Positions 35,596-45,124 of a stretch of DNA of 64,000 bases are shown here, in pieces. Positions within the stretch are counted from its first letter, which is position 1. Every line of letters begins with the position of its first letter. The stretch comes from Brevundimonas lutea. GTDB lineage: Bacteria > Pseudomonadota > Alphaproteobacteria > Caulobacterales > Caulobacteraceae. A program made the translations under genes and the position numbers. Location of the stretch: NCBI RefSeq assembly GCF_003704105.1, contig NZ_QUOQ01000003.1, forward strand, positions 1 to 64,000, written 5' to 3'. The notes beneath the pieces are model-generated. The model was not told where the DNA came from, ran no database searches, and saw only the letters and a program-made list of their open reading frames with translations.

Positions 35596-36603
35596 ATGCC
35601 CTCTTCCCCTGATGTGATCGTTCTGGGCGCCGGCGTCCTCGGACTCGCCGCAGCGGCCGAGCTTGGCGCGTCCGGTCGCGCAGTCGCCGTAGTCGATCCC
35701 GGCGGAGCCAACGCCTCGTCCGTGGCCGCCGGAATGATCGCCCCGGCGCTGGAAGGCGTGCTGGAGGGCTGCGATCCGGAACGAGCAGCCTTTTTGCGCC
35801 GCGCCGCGGCTCTGTGGCCTGATTTCGCCGAACGATTCGGTCTCGCGCTGCATCGGGAGGATTCGGACTGGCTGGGCCCGGATCCTGAAAAGCGTCTGGC
35901 GCGGCTGAAGGCGCTGGGGTTCGACGGCCGGACCGCGGGGGAGGTCGTGCGCGTGCTCGATGAAGCGCGGGTCGAGCCCGTGGCGGCGCTGGCCGTCCTG
36001 CGCAAGAGCAACGGCCTGGAACTGATCGAGCAGCAGGCCGTGGCGACTGAGCGGAGTGGGGAGGGCTGGTCGGTTCACCTCGGCGACGGCCGCCAACTCA
36101 CCGGCCGCCATCTGCTGCTGGCCACAGGAATCGCGCCTTCGCTAACTGGTCTGCCGGAGTCAGTCGCTGGCCTGATCGACGGCATCCAGCCGATCAGGGG
36201 CCAGCTGCTTGAGGCCGAAGGACAGGCGTCGCGCGTCCAACGCGCCGCCGAAGGCTATGCCGCCCCGGGGCGCCCCGGTCGCCTGCTTATCGGAGCCACG
36301 ATGGAGACCGGTCGTCGAGACCTTTCCGAGGATGTCGAGACCATCTGGCGGCACAGGCAGCTGGGCGAAGCCCTGGTCGGCGCTCCGATTAGCGAGGGGG
36401 TCGCGCGTGTCGGCGTGAGGGGCGCTAGCCCCGACGGATTGCCGATGGCCGGACCGGTAGGCGACCGTCTGCATCTGGCTCTGGCGCCCCGCCGCAACGG
36501 CTGGATGCTGGCTCCTCTCGTCGCGCGGGCGGTGCTGGCGGGGATCGAGGGCCGACCCGGGCCTGAGCCCGCCCTCGATCCCGACCGGTTTCTACGACCC
36601 TAG
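35596..36603 (+). CDS. FAD-dependent amino-acid oxidase (ThiO/DAO-like)
   Basis: About 335 residues. The dinucleotide fold starts VIVLGAGVLGLAAAAELGASG, with AVVDPGGANASSVAAGMIAP next and LIDGIQPIRGQLLEAEG, LLIGATMETGRRD and GVRGASPDGLPMAGPV further on. This is the glycine/D-amino-acid oxidase family; ThiO makes the iminoglycine for thiamine thiazole, but no thi genes are near, so the substrate is open. ATG 35596 or GTG 35587 may start it. A hairpin (CGGGCGC/GCGCCCG, 35568-35587) directly upstream could be a weak terminator for pckG. The stop overlaps the convergent tonB-like gene. Confidence 0.85.
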   Translation: MPSSPDVIVLGAGVLGLAAAAELGASGRAVAVVDPGGANASSVAAGMIAPALEGVLEGCDPERAAFLRRAAALWPDFAERFGLALHREDSDWLGPDPEKRLARLKALGFDGRTAGEVVRVLDEARVEPVAALAVLRKSNGLELIEQQAVATERSGEGWSVHLGDGRQLTGRHLLLATGIAPSLTGLPESVAGLIDGIQPIRGQLLEAEGQASRVQRAAEGYAAPGRPGRLLIGATMETGRRDLSEDVETIWRHRQLGEALVGAPISEGVARVGVRGASPDGLPMAGPVGDRLHLALAPRRNGWMLAPLVARAVLAGIEGRPGPEPALDPDRFLRP

Positions 36604-37328
36604 CCGGCGTTGAAGCGGATCGGGATATCCACCTCGGCGCCCGCCACCGGCCGGCCATCCACCAGACGCGGACTGACGGCGAAGTAGCGGGTCAGGCTCA
36701 TTGCCGCGCGGCCGAATCCGTAGCCGCCGGGCGTTTCGGACGCGACCGAACACCCCGACAGGCGACCCGCCGCGGTGACTGTGCAGCGCAGGGTCGCCGA
36801 CCCGGCCACGCCCTTGTCGAGAGCCCGATTGGGGTAGACGTCCAGCAACTGGGCGCCTGTCGGCTTCTGGATCCACTCCGGACGTGTGATCACCGCGGGC
36901 GCGGTGGGCGCCTCGACGGCGTTGGTCGTGCCAGCTTCGCTGGGTGCGGAGCTTGGCGTCGTGCTGACCAGCGACCCGACGGCGATTTCGGTGGGAATCA
37001 CGTCCGGCGGCGTCAGCGGAATGGTCACGCGCGGCTGGGTGGTAATGATCGGATCGTGCACCGGCGTTTGGGGCGCCGTCTTTTGCGCCACGGGCGGGGA
37101 CGCAGCCTTGGGTCGTTGCCAGAGGATAGTGTCGATCGGCTTGGATTCCGGCGGCGTCTCGATCACCGGCATCTCGAACCTTTGATTGTACAGCCAGACG
37201 CCCGCCGCGCCGTGAATAAGCACCGACGCCGCCACCGCGCCGAACAGCCATTTCGGCATGGGCTTGCGGGTCTGGCCGAACTCCAGAGGGCTGACCAGTC
37301 CAGGGCCGCCCGTCGCCATCATCATCAT
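36600..37328 (-). CDS. TonB-family energy transducer
   Basis: A 242-residue protein with one membrane segment (residues 26-47, WLFGAVAASVLIHGAAGVWLY, containing the Ser-His pair that couples to ExbB/ExbD). A Pro/Thr-rich periplasmic linker occupies residues 55-155. A TonB C-terminal domain follows (LLDVYPNRALDKGVAGSATLRC, then GCSVASETPGGYGFGRAA and an amphipathic strand VDIPIRF). It transmits proton-motive force to outer-membrane receptors, for instance for ferric siderophores. No exbB/exbD or receptor gene is adjacent. GGAGG lies nine bases before the first of four tandem ATG/ATG-like codons. Confidence 0.9.
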   Translation of the reverse strand: MMMMATGGPGLVSPLEFGQTRKPMPKWLFGAVAASVLIHGAAGVWLYNQRFEMPVIETPPESKPIDTILWQRPKAASPPVAQKTAPQTPVHDPIITTQPRVTIPLTPPDVIPTEIAVGSLVSTTPSSAPSEAGTTNAVEAPTAPAVITRPEWIQKPTGAQLLDVYPNRALDKGVAGSATLRCTVTAAGRLSGCSVASETPGGYGFGRAAMSLTRYFAVSPRLVDGRPVAGAEVDIPIRFNAG

Positions 37329-37446
37329 CGATCACGCCTCCGCCTCGGAGGCCGGGGATCAGCCTCCCACAACGGCAGGGTGCGGCTTACCCAACGTCAA
37401 TATTGTGGCATGGCTTGCCCAGAACCCGCCACGATTGCTGGACGGT

Positions 37447-38439
37447 TCAAACCTCGAAGCGGCGCGTCAGCCAGGCGTCGAACAGGTCGGGCCAGGACGC
37501 CGCCGGGTGTCCCGGCCGAGTGGCGGGGCCATAGCCATGACCGCCGGAATCAAACAGATGCAGCTCCACCTTCTGACCGGCGTCCCGCACCGCTTCGGCC
37601 CAGGCGATCGGGTTCTGGGATCCCACCAGCCCGTCGTCGAGGGAGTGGACCAGAAAACTGGGCGGCACGGCCTCGTCGATCAGTCCAACCGGCGACCAGG
37701 CGGCCAGCTGCTCCGGCGTCGGGTCTGCGCCCAGCAGCTTGCCCGACGATCCCGAACTCGTGAACTTCCGATCGAACCCGACCAACGGATAGGCCAGGCC
37801 CAGCGCGTCCGGCCGGGCCGGGACGGTGTCAGCGGCGTCCATCGGCTCATAGACCGACCTCTCGTGCGCCACCGCCAGCATGCCGGCCAGATGCCCCCCG
37901 GCCGAGAATCCAAGCGCCGCCAGCCGGTCGGGCCGCACGCCGAAGCCGTCGGCTCCGCTTCGGATCAGCCGCATGGCGCGCTGGGCGTCCTGAAGCACCA
38001 CGTCCGGACCGTCCGCCCAGCCCTCGCCGGGCAGGCGGTAGCTGAGCACGAACACGGTGTAGCCGTGAGGCGTCAGAGCGTGAGCGATGTTGGCGCCTTC
38101 GTTCTCGAAGGAAACGAAGTCGTAGCCGCCGCCCGGGATCGACAGCACGCCCACGCCATTGGGCGTTTCGGGGCGGTAGATGTGGATGGCCGGGTCGGAC
38201 ACGCCTCGCAGCCAAAGCTGCCGATCGTCCGGAGCGCCGTTGATCGACGGATTAAAGGCCGGGCGGTTGCTGTCCCCGCCCGGCAGCCCATTCGGCCACA
38301 GCGGGATCGTTTCGCGCGGCGGCCAGGGATCGCCTGAGGCGAGGGCGATGGGGGCCGCCCCCTGCGCCGCCACGCGTCCCGCCAGTCCGATGACCGAGGC
38401 CGCCCCGGCCGCCATCGCCATGTCCCGTCGAGTCATCAT
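37447..38439 (-). CDS. Tat-exported alpha/beta-hydrolase (acetyl-esterase-like)
   Basis: A 330-residue protein that begins MMTRRDMAMAAGAASVIGLAGRVAAQ after an optimal GGAGAAGG; the TRRDMA motif marks a twin-arginine signal. The mature part contains the HGG-like strand VGVLSIPGGGYDFVS, the nucleophile in LAALGFSAGGHLAGML, PPSFLVHSLDDGLV for the acid and a late SGGHGYG for the His. This layout matches xylan or acyl-sugar esterases and BD-FAE-like carboxylesterases, which suggests deacetylation of plant-derived or surface glycans in the periplasm. Natural substrate unknown. It is divergent from eno. Confidence 0.88.
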   Translation of the reverse strand: MMTRRDMAMAAGAASVIGLAGRVAAQGAAPIALASGDPWPPRETIPLWPNGLPGGDSNRPAFNPSINGAPDDRQLWLRGVSDPAIHIYRPETPNGVGVLSIPGGGYDFVSFENEGANIAHALTPHGYTVFVLSYRLPGEGWADGPDVVLQDAQRAMRLIRSGADGFGVRPDRLAALGFSAGGHLAGMLAVAHERSVYEPMDAADTVPARPDALGLAYPLVGFDRKFTSSGSSGKLLGADPTPEQLAAWSPVGLIDEAVPPSFLVHSLDDGLVGSQNPIAWAEAVRDAGQKVELHLFDSGGHGYGPATRPGHPAASWPDLFDAWLTRRFEV

Positions 38440-38485
38440 GAAAGCCTTCTCCGAATATCTTCTGGGTGAGAGGTTCATCACAGAG

Positions 38486-38621
38486 GGCACGACGGGTCCA
38501 CAACGAACACAACGGGACTGCGGCGCGTCAGCGCCTTGCCTGACCTTTCGGCGGTGACCGCAAACGTTGAAGAGAGCGCCGCTCTCGTCGTGCCCCTTGT
38601 GAGATCGTCGTGTTCGTTGTG
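38486..38621. promoter_or_regulatory. Spaced inverted copies of two motifs in the esterase/eno divergent region
   Basis: CACAACGAACACAACG (38499-38514) is answered by the reverse complement CGTCGTGTTCGTTGTG (38606-38621) with one mismatch. GGGCACGACG (38486-38495) is answered by CGTCGTGCCC (38587-38596). The two motifs keep the same order on both sides, so they do not form one simple hairpin; each looks like a separate binding site present twice in opposite orientation. They lie in the 276 bases between divergent starts. Confidence 0.45.
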
Positions 38622-38679
38622 AAGAACCCGCCCCGCTCAGGTCATGAAGGCCGTTGGAATACCGCCCGCCGCCCGCTAA

Positions 38680-39993
<1,314 letters not shown>

Positions 39994-40014
39994 GATCCAG
40001 GCCCGGCCTGACGC

Positions 40015-40212
40015 TCACCTGTGAGGGTTGGGAAAGATCTCCTCCAGCGGGCGGTCGAACTCCGCCGCGATGCGGTAGGCGAGCTCCAGGGACGGATCGT
40101 GGCGTTCGGTTTCGAGTGCGTTGACCGCCTGGCGGGAGACGCCCAGCGCCTGGCCGAGACGGGCCTGAGTCCAGCCTCGCCGGGTGCGGAGCGCTTTGAG
40201 GTGGTTTTCCAT
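40015..40212 (-). CDS. Small XRE-family transcriptional regulator
   Basis: A 65-residue protein that is almost only a helix-turn-helix domain: LKALRTRRGWTQARLGQALGVSRQAVNALETERHDPSLELAYRIAAEFDRPLEEIF. This matches the compact YgzD/Cro-like group of 60-75 residues, in which the recognition helix is SRQAVNALE. It probably acts as a dimer. It lies 120 bases downstream of the DUF2236 gene on the same strand; it may be the last gene of that operon, but the gap is large enough for its own promoter. Target unknown. Confidence 0.9.
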   Translation of the reverse strand: MENHLKALRTRRGWTQARLGQALGVSRQAVNALETERHDPSLELAYRIAAEFDRPLEEIFPNPHR

Positions 40213-40332
40213 CGAAACCTCGGACGCGGCCTGATTGGACCCGGTACGGCTCTTCTAGCCGCATAGTGTGTCAGGCGAAACTGACGCTCGCGGCGGGCCG
40301 AACCCCGTCAGGATGATCCGACCCGTCGGGCT

Positions 40333-41235
40333 TCATCGCCAAGGAAATTCGCGGACATCCTGCGGCCAGACGCGCACGTTGGCCGAGGTGGCGTAGGCCC
40401 ACCGGACCGTTCTGGCCATCGCTTTGGCCTGGGCGGCCGCGAAGGCGTCGACAGGGCTTCGAGGCAGCCGATGAAGCTGTCGCGCCCACGCGGGCAGCAG
40501 GTCGACGCCGGCCGCCATGATCACGCGCGCCGCCGGGGCCGTGTGCCAGGCGCCGAGGTTCTGGCGCAGGACCAGGTCGCGCACCTCCTGCGTCCGCTCG
40601 TCGCTGACCAGTTCGGGGCGCATGATTTGAATGAAGGCCTCCGCCTCGCCGCGGGATCGCGGGATCGGATCGGCGCCGAGGGGGCCGGCGATCCGCGCCA
40701 TCTCGTCGAAATAGCGATCCTGGTCGGCCCGGCTCATGTCCGGCTCGCCGTAGCGGCGCCAGCCCTCGAGGAAACACATCGCCTCGGTGACATGGACCCA
40801 GGCCAGGAGGCGCGGGTCCAAGGCGTCATAGGGCTCGCCGTTCGGCAGCACGCCCCTGACCTGGCCGTGGATGGCGTTGATACGTTCCAGCAGGGCTTCG
40901 GCGCGAGGCGCCGAATCGAAGGTGGTGACGCTGATGAACTTCGCGGTCCGCTTCAGCCGTCCGTGCATGTCGGCGCGAAAGTCGGAATGATCCCACACGC
41001 CGGCCAGCACCTTGGGATGCAGCATCTGCAGCATCAGGCTGGCGATACCGCCGGTCAGCATGCAGACCACGTCGCCGTGGACCCGCCAGGCCACCGAGTC
41101 TGGGGGGAACAGCGCGTCCGCCCGCCGCATCACCGGCCGCTCGCCCTTGGTGGCGTCGTTGAACACGGCGGTGACACGGCGGCGCATGGCCGCGCGCACG
41201 AACTCGGTGGGAGACCGCTCGCGGGACGGGATCAT
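40333..41235 (-). CDS. DUF2236 / MpaB-like oxygenase family protein
   Basis: A 300-residue protein of the DUF2236 family (rubber-oxygenase/MpaB-type, b-type heme proteins). It carries WRVHGDVVCMLTGGIASLMLQMLHPKVLAGVWDHSDF, then ISVTTFDSAPRAEALLERINAIHGQVRG and LLAWVHVTEAMCFLEGWRRYG, which include the conserved His residues of heme-binding and active-site helices. Its reaction is unknown. The ATG shares one base with the preceding stop (TGATG), so translation is coupled to the small coiled-coil protein and indirectly to trmFO. Confidence 0.88.
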   Translation of the reverse strand: MIPSRERSPTEFVRAAMRRRVTAVFNDATKGERPVMRRADALFPPDSVAWRVHGDVVCMLTGGIASLMLQMLHPKVLAGVWDHSDFRADMHGRLKRTAKFISVTTFDSAPRAEALLERINAIHGQVRGVLPNGEPYDALDPRLLAWVHVTEAMCFLEGWRRYGEPDMSRADQDRYFDEMARIAGPLGADPIPRSRGEAEAFIQIMRPELVSDERTQEVRDLVLRQNLGAWHTAPAARVIMAAGVDLLPAWARQLHRLPRSPVDAFAAAQAKAMARTVRWAYATSANVRVWPQDVREFPWR

Positions 41236-41435
41236 CAGTGGAGGGTCTGGGTCAGGGCGTCGATACGGCGATCTAGCCGGGCTACCTCGGTCTCCAGCCG
41301 CGCCTTTTCAGACGCCATGTCGACGGGCGTGCCGTCGTCATAGGTGATCTGGGCGCCCCTCGCGATGAGGTCGAGGCGGTAGATCAGTGTCACGCGCCGA
41401 GCCGTTAGCCGCTCCAGTTCGGCTTCGTCCGCCAT
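41235..41435 (-). CDS. 66-residue coiled-coil protein, unknown
   Basis: The sequence begins [20 protein letters not shown] and has a heptad-like middle and end (ASEKARLETEVARLDRRIDALTQTL), so an alpha-helical hairpin or coiled coil is likely. The ATG at 41435 overlaps the trmFO stop by one base (TGATG), and its stop overlaps the DUF2236 start in the same way. An upstream in-frame start would add six residues but lose this coupling. I recognise no family; the conserved-looking YDDGTPVDM turn separates two helices. Confidence 0.75.
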   Translation of the reverse strand: MADEAELERLTARRVTLIYRLDLIARGAQITYDDGTPVDMASEKARLETEVARLDRRIDALTQTLH

Positions 41436-42835
41436 CAGGCCGCATCCCGCCACGTCTTGAGCGCCTCCAGCGCGCGCACGCTCATCAGCCGCTTCTTGGC
41501 CCGGCCGCGGTCCTTGGGCGGGATGCGGGCCCCGTTCTCGTCGACGCGCGGCGCCTCCAGCGGCGGCAACAGGCCGTAGTTGATGTTCATCGGCTGGAAC
41601 TTGGAGCCCTCCAGGTGCCCGCCGGTGATATGCCCGACGAGGGCGCCCATCGCCGTCGCGGGCGGCGGCGGCTCGATCGGTTGGCCCCTTCCAGCCTCCG
41701 CCAGCCTCTCGGCCGCCGCCAATCGACCCGTCAGCAGACCCATCGCGGCCGATTCGACGTAACCCTCGACCCCCGTCACCTGGCCGGCGAAGCGCAGGCG
41801 CGGCATGGCCTTGAGGCGCAACTGCCGGTCCAGCAGCTTGGGCGAGTTCAGGAAGGTGTTGCGGTGCAGGCCGCCCAGACGCGCGAACTGGGCGTTCTGC
41901 AGGCCCGGGATCATGCGGAAGGTCTCGGCCTGCGCCCCGTGCTTCAGCTTGGTCTGGAAACCAACCATGTTGAACAGGGTCCCCAGCGCATTGTCCTGGC
42001 GCAGTTGAACGATGGCGTGAGGCTTGACGGTCGGGTCGCGCGGATTGGTCAGGCCGACCGGCTTCATGGGGCCATGACGCAGGGTCTCACGGCCACGCTC
42101 AGCCATGACCTCAATCGGCAGGCAGCCGTCGAAATAGGGCACGTGTTCCCAGTCCTTGAACTCGGCCTTGGGGCCGTCGAGCAGGGCTTCGATGAAGGCG
42201 TCGTACTGGGCCTTGTCCATCGGACAGTTGACGTAGGCGGCGGCGTCGCCGCCCGGCCCGGCCTTGTCATAGCGCGACTGTCGCCAGGCGATGTCGAAGT
42301 CGATCGAGTCGGCGTGGACGATGGGGGCGATGGCGTCGAAGAAGCTGAGGCTCTCCTCGCCCGTCGTCTCCAGAATCGCCTCGGCCAGGGCGGGGGAGGT
42401 GAGGGGGCCGGTGGCGACGATGACCTTGTCCCACTCTCCCGGCGGCAGACCGGCGATCTCCTCGCGCACGAGAGTGACGAGCGGGTGCGCCTCCAGTTTC
42501 GCGGTGACGGCCTGGGAGAAGCCCTCGCGGTCCACGGCCAGCGCGCCGCCGGCCGGCACCTGATGCGCGTCCCCGCAGGCCATGATGATCGACCCCAGCG
42601 CCCGCATCTCGGCGTGCAGCAGCCCGACGGCGTTGTGCTCCCAGTCATCCGAGCGGAAGGAGTTGGAGCAGACCAGCTCGGCCAGGCCGTCGGTGTGGTG
42701 GGCGTCGGTCTTCACGCCGGGCACGCCGCGCATCTCGTGCAAGATGACGGGCACGCCGGCCTCGGCGATCTGCCAGGCGGCCTCGGAACCGGCCAGGCCG
42801 CCGCCGATGACATGGATGGGGGAGGGGGAGGTCAT
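41435..42835 (-). CDS. trmFO: Methylenetetrahydrofolate-tRNA (uracil-5-)-methyltransferase
   Basis: A 466-residue flavoenzyme that makes ribothymidine-54 in tRNA using methylene-THF as carbon donor and FADH2 as reductant. The FAD motif is [21 protein letters not shown], followed by [42 protein letters not shown] and, late, [10 protein letters not shown] and [24 protein letters not shown], all diagnostic of TrmFO and not of the related MnmG. Length is normal. It is first in an operon with the coiled-coil and DUF2236 genes. The 155 bases upstream, shared with a divergent membrane-protein gene, should hold the promoter. Confidence 0.97.
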   Translation of the reverse strand: MTSPSPIHVIGGGLAGSEAAWQIAEAGVPVILHEMRGVPGVKTDAHHTDGLAELVCSNSFRSDDWEHNAVGLLHAEMRALGSIIMACGDAHQVPAGGALAVDREGFSQAVTAKLEAHPLVTLVREEIAGLPPGEWDKVIVATGPLTSPALAEAILETTGEESLSFFDAIAPIVHADSIDFDIAWRQSRYDKAGPGGDAAAYVNCPMDKAQYDAFIEALLDGPKAEFKDWEHVPYFDGCLPIEVMAERGRETLRHGPMKPVGLTNPRDPTVKPHAIVQLRQDNALGTLFNMVGFQTKLKHGAQAETFRMIPGLQNAQFARLGGLHRNTFLNSPKLLDRQLRLKAMPRLRFAGQVTGVEGYVESAAMGLLTGRLAAAERLAEAGRGQPIEPPPPATAMGALVGHITGGHLEGSKFQPMNINYGLLPPLEAPRVDENGARIPPKDRGRAKKRLMSVRALEALKTWRDAA

Positions 42836-42990
42836 GGCGGGCTTCTAGCGCCCGCGCCGACGGCGGGCCAGCCGACGCGTGCCGCCCCATGACCAAAGCT
42901 TAATCCGCTTCCCTCGCGAAGGCCGCTGACGGGGGCGGGCGGGTCGTCTAGGGTCGAAGCGGCTGTTCAAACCTGAAAGGGGATCGGGTC

Positions 42991-43917
42991 ATGGCGTTTT
43001 CCGCGACCGACGCTGCATTGGAAGGATTCCGACTGGCGCGCAGACATCCGCGTGCGGTCATCGCCTGGGCTTTGGCGACGCTGGCGTTCAATATCGTCAC
43101 CATCGTCTCGATGATCCTTATCGCTGGGTCGTCGTTGACCTCGCTGATGCAGATGGGTGGCGACCCGAGCGGAAGTCCCGAAGAGATGATGGATCTGTTC
43201 GCCCCCCTGATCGGCCTCTACGCCGTGCTGATCCCGGTCACGTTGGTTTTCATCGGGGTACTGACGACTGCCGTTTATCGCGCGACCCTGACCGACGCGG
43301 CGGATCGATTGGGATTCCTGCGCCTGGGGGCCGACGAGGTCCGACAAATCCTAGTCGCGCTGATTGTCGGCATCCTCGGGTTCGTGGTCATTTTCGCTGT
43401 CACACTGGTCGTGGCGATCATCGGCGGCGTTCTCGCGGCGGCGACAGGTAGTGGAGGCGATCCCAACATCGCCGGCATATTCATTATGATGGCTCTGATC
43501 TATCTGGGCATGTTCGTGGCCAGCATCGCCTTTTACGTGAAGTTCTCCTTCGCCGGACCGATGACGTTTCTCGACCGGCGGATCCGCATCTTTCAATCGT
43601 GGGGAGCGACGAAGGGTTACTTCTGGCGCCTGTTCGGCTGCTACCTGCTGGCTGTTGTTCTTGGTGTGCTTGTCGCGCTGCTCGGCTGGTTCATGGGCAT
43701 GGCGCTGATGCTCGCGTTCGGCGGGGATGTGAGCCAGATGATGGCTCCCGACATGTCGAGCCTTTCCACCTACCTGACGCCGGCGATGATTGCCTACATT
43801 GTGCTCAGCTCGGGCATCAGCGCGCTGACGTACGCAATCTTTCTCAGCCCGGCGATGGCGGCTTATCGAGACATCCGCGGGCCCTCGACGCCGGAGACGG
43901 CCGAAGTGTTCGCCTGA
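42991..43917 (+). CDS. Multi-pass membrane protein, unknown function
   Basis: A 308-residue protein with about six hydrophobic segments (near residues 24-50, 68-100, 125-155, 160-185, 210-245 and 260-290) and short loops. A cytosolic-looking start (FSATDAALEGFRLARRHPRAVIAWAL) resembles the membrane domain of glycerophosphodiester-phosphodiesterase-like and YciC/UPF0259-type proteins. No catalytic motif is visible, and I do not assign a function. It stands alone and divergent from trmFO, and it ends in a very strong terminator. Confidence 0.75.
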   Translation: MAFSATDAALEGFRLARRHPRAVIAWALATLAFNIVTIVSMILIAGSSLTSLMQMGGDPSGSPEEMMDLFAPLIGLYAVLIPVTLVFIGVLTTAVYRATLTDAADRLGFLRLGADEVRQILVALIVGILGFVVIFAVTLVVAIIGGVLAAATGSGGDPNIAGIFIMMALIYLGMFVASIAFYVKFSFAGPMTFLDRRIRIFQSWGATKGYFWRLFGCYLLAVVLGVLVALLGWFMGMALMLAFGGDVSQMMAPDMSSLSTYLTPAMIAYIVLSSGISALTYAIFLSPAMAAYRDIRGPSTPETAEVFA

Positions 43918-43944
43918 ACGCCTCGCTTCACGGCCTGTGAATCA

Positions 43945-43984
43945 GAAGCCCCGCCGGATTGACCGGCGGGGCTTCGTCTTGATT
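43945..43984. terminator. Strong hairpin terminator between convergent genes
   Basis: A perfect 13-base stem (GAAGCCCCGCCGG, loop ATTGA, CCGGCGGGGCTTC) is followed on the plus strand by GTCTTGATT. It should end the membrane-protein transcript, and by symmetry it can also stop the opposing RcnB-like transcript. Confidence 0.8.
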
Positions 43985-44001
43985 GGGCTCTCAGTTCCAG
44001 G

Positions 44002-44949
44002 TCACCAGCGCCATGCGTCTCGGATGACGTCGATGATGTAGCCGTCGTACTCGTCGATCAGGTACAGGCTGTTGTCGACATAGACCCAGCGCGCGCCCTC
44101 CGGCGGCCAGGGCAGGCCGTAGAAGCGGTGATCGTTCAGGCGATAGCGCCAGAAAGCATCCGGCAGGAAGTCGCCGACGCGCCAGGTGCGGTTGTAATAG
44201 GCGCGCGGCACCTGCCAGTAGCCGTAGCCCGGCGCGTAGTACCAGCCCCAGCGGGATCCGGAGTAGCCGCCGAACCAGTCGTTGCCGCGCCACCAGTCGT
44301 AGCCGTGACGATAACGCCAGTCATTCAGCCAGCGATCGCGGTTCCAGTCTCGTTCCAGCTGACGGCGATATTCGCGGCGGCGATCCTCGCGACGGCCGTC
44401 GAAATTGCGCGGCGGCTGCCAGCGATCGCGGTTGCTGTTCCAGCGGCCGTCGCGGTCGCCGCCGCTCCAGCCCGACCCGGCGCCCGGGCGATCCGGGCGG
44501 TCGGGCCTGTCGGGGCGGTCGGGCCTGTCGGGTCGCTCGGGACGATTGGGCCGCTGGGGCCGATCGGGACGCGGCTCGGGGCGCGACACCGGCGTGTCCG
44601 CCTCGACGGGACGGCCGGGGCGATCCGGCCTTTCAGGGCGGTCCGGGCGCTCAGGTCGGGGGTCGGGGCGCGACACCGGGCGTTCCGCCTCGACCGGACG
44701 GCTGGGACGATCTGGCCGCTCAGGGCGCTCCTGTCGAACGGCAGGTTCGGGCCGCTCTCGGGTCGGGCGCTCCTGGCGGGCCTGACGCTGGGGGCGTTCG
44801 GCGCGCGCCGGGCGTTGCGGGCGCTCGGCCCGGCTGGGGCGCTCGGCGCGGGCCTCGCGGCCGCGCTCCTGAGCCGCGACCACCGTCGGGCTGAGCGCCG
44901 GAAGAATGAAGGCGATGACCGAGGCGGCCATCATGAGCGAACGCTTCAT
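44002..44949 (-). CDS. RcnB-family periplasmic protein with long Arg/Pro/Asp repeat region
   Basis: A 315-residue protein: a signal peptide (MMAASVIAFILPALSPTVVAAQ), then residues 27-155 made almost only of Arg, Pro, Glu and Asp (RPDRPDRP, PERPDRPERP), then a C-terminal RcnB-like domain (WYYAPGYGYWQVPRAYY, WRVGDFLPDAFWRYRLNDHRFYGL, WVYVDNSLYLIDEYDGYIIDVI). RcnB of E. coli is a small periplasmic protein tied to nickel/cobalt homeostasis; alphaproteobacterial homologues are mostly uncharacterised. The repeat region contains an 87-base duplication (units starting at 44581 and 44668). A direct repeat shared with the neighbouring paralogue lies 61-79 bases upstream. Confidence 0.85.
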   Translation of the reverse strand: MKRSLMMAASVIAFILPALSPTVVAAQERGREARAERPSRAERPQRPARAERPQRQARQERPTRERPEPAVRQERPERPDRPSRPVEAERPVSRPDPRPERPDRPERPDRPGRPVEADTPVSRPEPRPDRPQRPNRPERPDRPDRPDRPDRPDRPGAGSGWSGGDRDGRWNSNRDRWQPPRNFDGRREDRRREYRRQLERDWNRDRWLNDWRYRHGYDWWRGNDWFGGYSGSRWGWYYAPGYGYWQVPRAYYNRTWRVGDFLPDAFWRYRLNDHRFYGLPWPPEGARWVYVDNSLYLIDEYDGYIIDVIRDAWRW

Positions 44950-45009
44950 GGTCCTCTTGATCCCCGCACGCCCTGAATGGGCGGCTCACATGCACAATCG
45001 CAATCTGTC

Positions 45010-45028
45010 CATGAACCCGGACTGAACG
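45010..45028 (-). promoter_or_regulatory. 11-bp-period direct repeat upstream of the first RcnB gene
   Basis: Read on the minus strand, CGTTCAGTCCGGGTTCATG contains GTTCAG and GTTCAT separated by five bases. This hexamer-N5-hexamer spacing is the usual operator form of OmpR/PhoB-family response regulators. An almost identical 19-mer occurs upstream of the second RcnB gene. Confidence 0.5.
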
Positions 45029-45056
45029 CTGATTGTCGGGCGGCCGACAAGGCGCG

Positions 45057-45092
45057 CAAGCAAAGACCCCGTCCAGGCGACTGGACGGGGTC
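45057..45092 (-). terminator. Intrinsic terminator of the second RcnB gene
   Basis: A perfect 12-base stem (GACCCCGTCCAG / CTGGACGGGGTC, four-base loop) is followed on the minus strand by TTTGCTTGC. It begins 33 bases past the stop of the gene at 45125-45754. Confidence 0.8.
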
Positions 45093-45124
45093 CTCGGTGC
45101 GGCGTGAGCGCCTTTGCGGCGTCT

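Noticed and set aside
44405..44785. Regular short repeats that could suggest a CRISPR array
   Set aside because: They are in-frame codon repeats (Arg-Pro-Asp) inside a gene with signal peptide and RcnB domain; there are no unique spacers.
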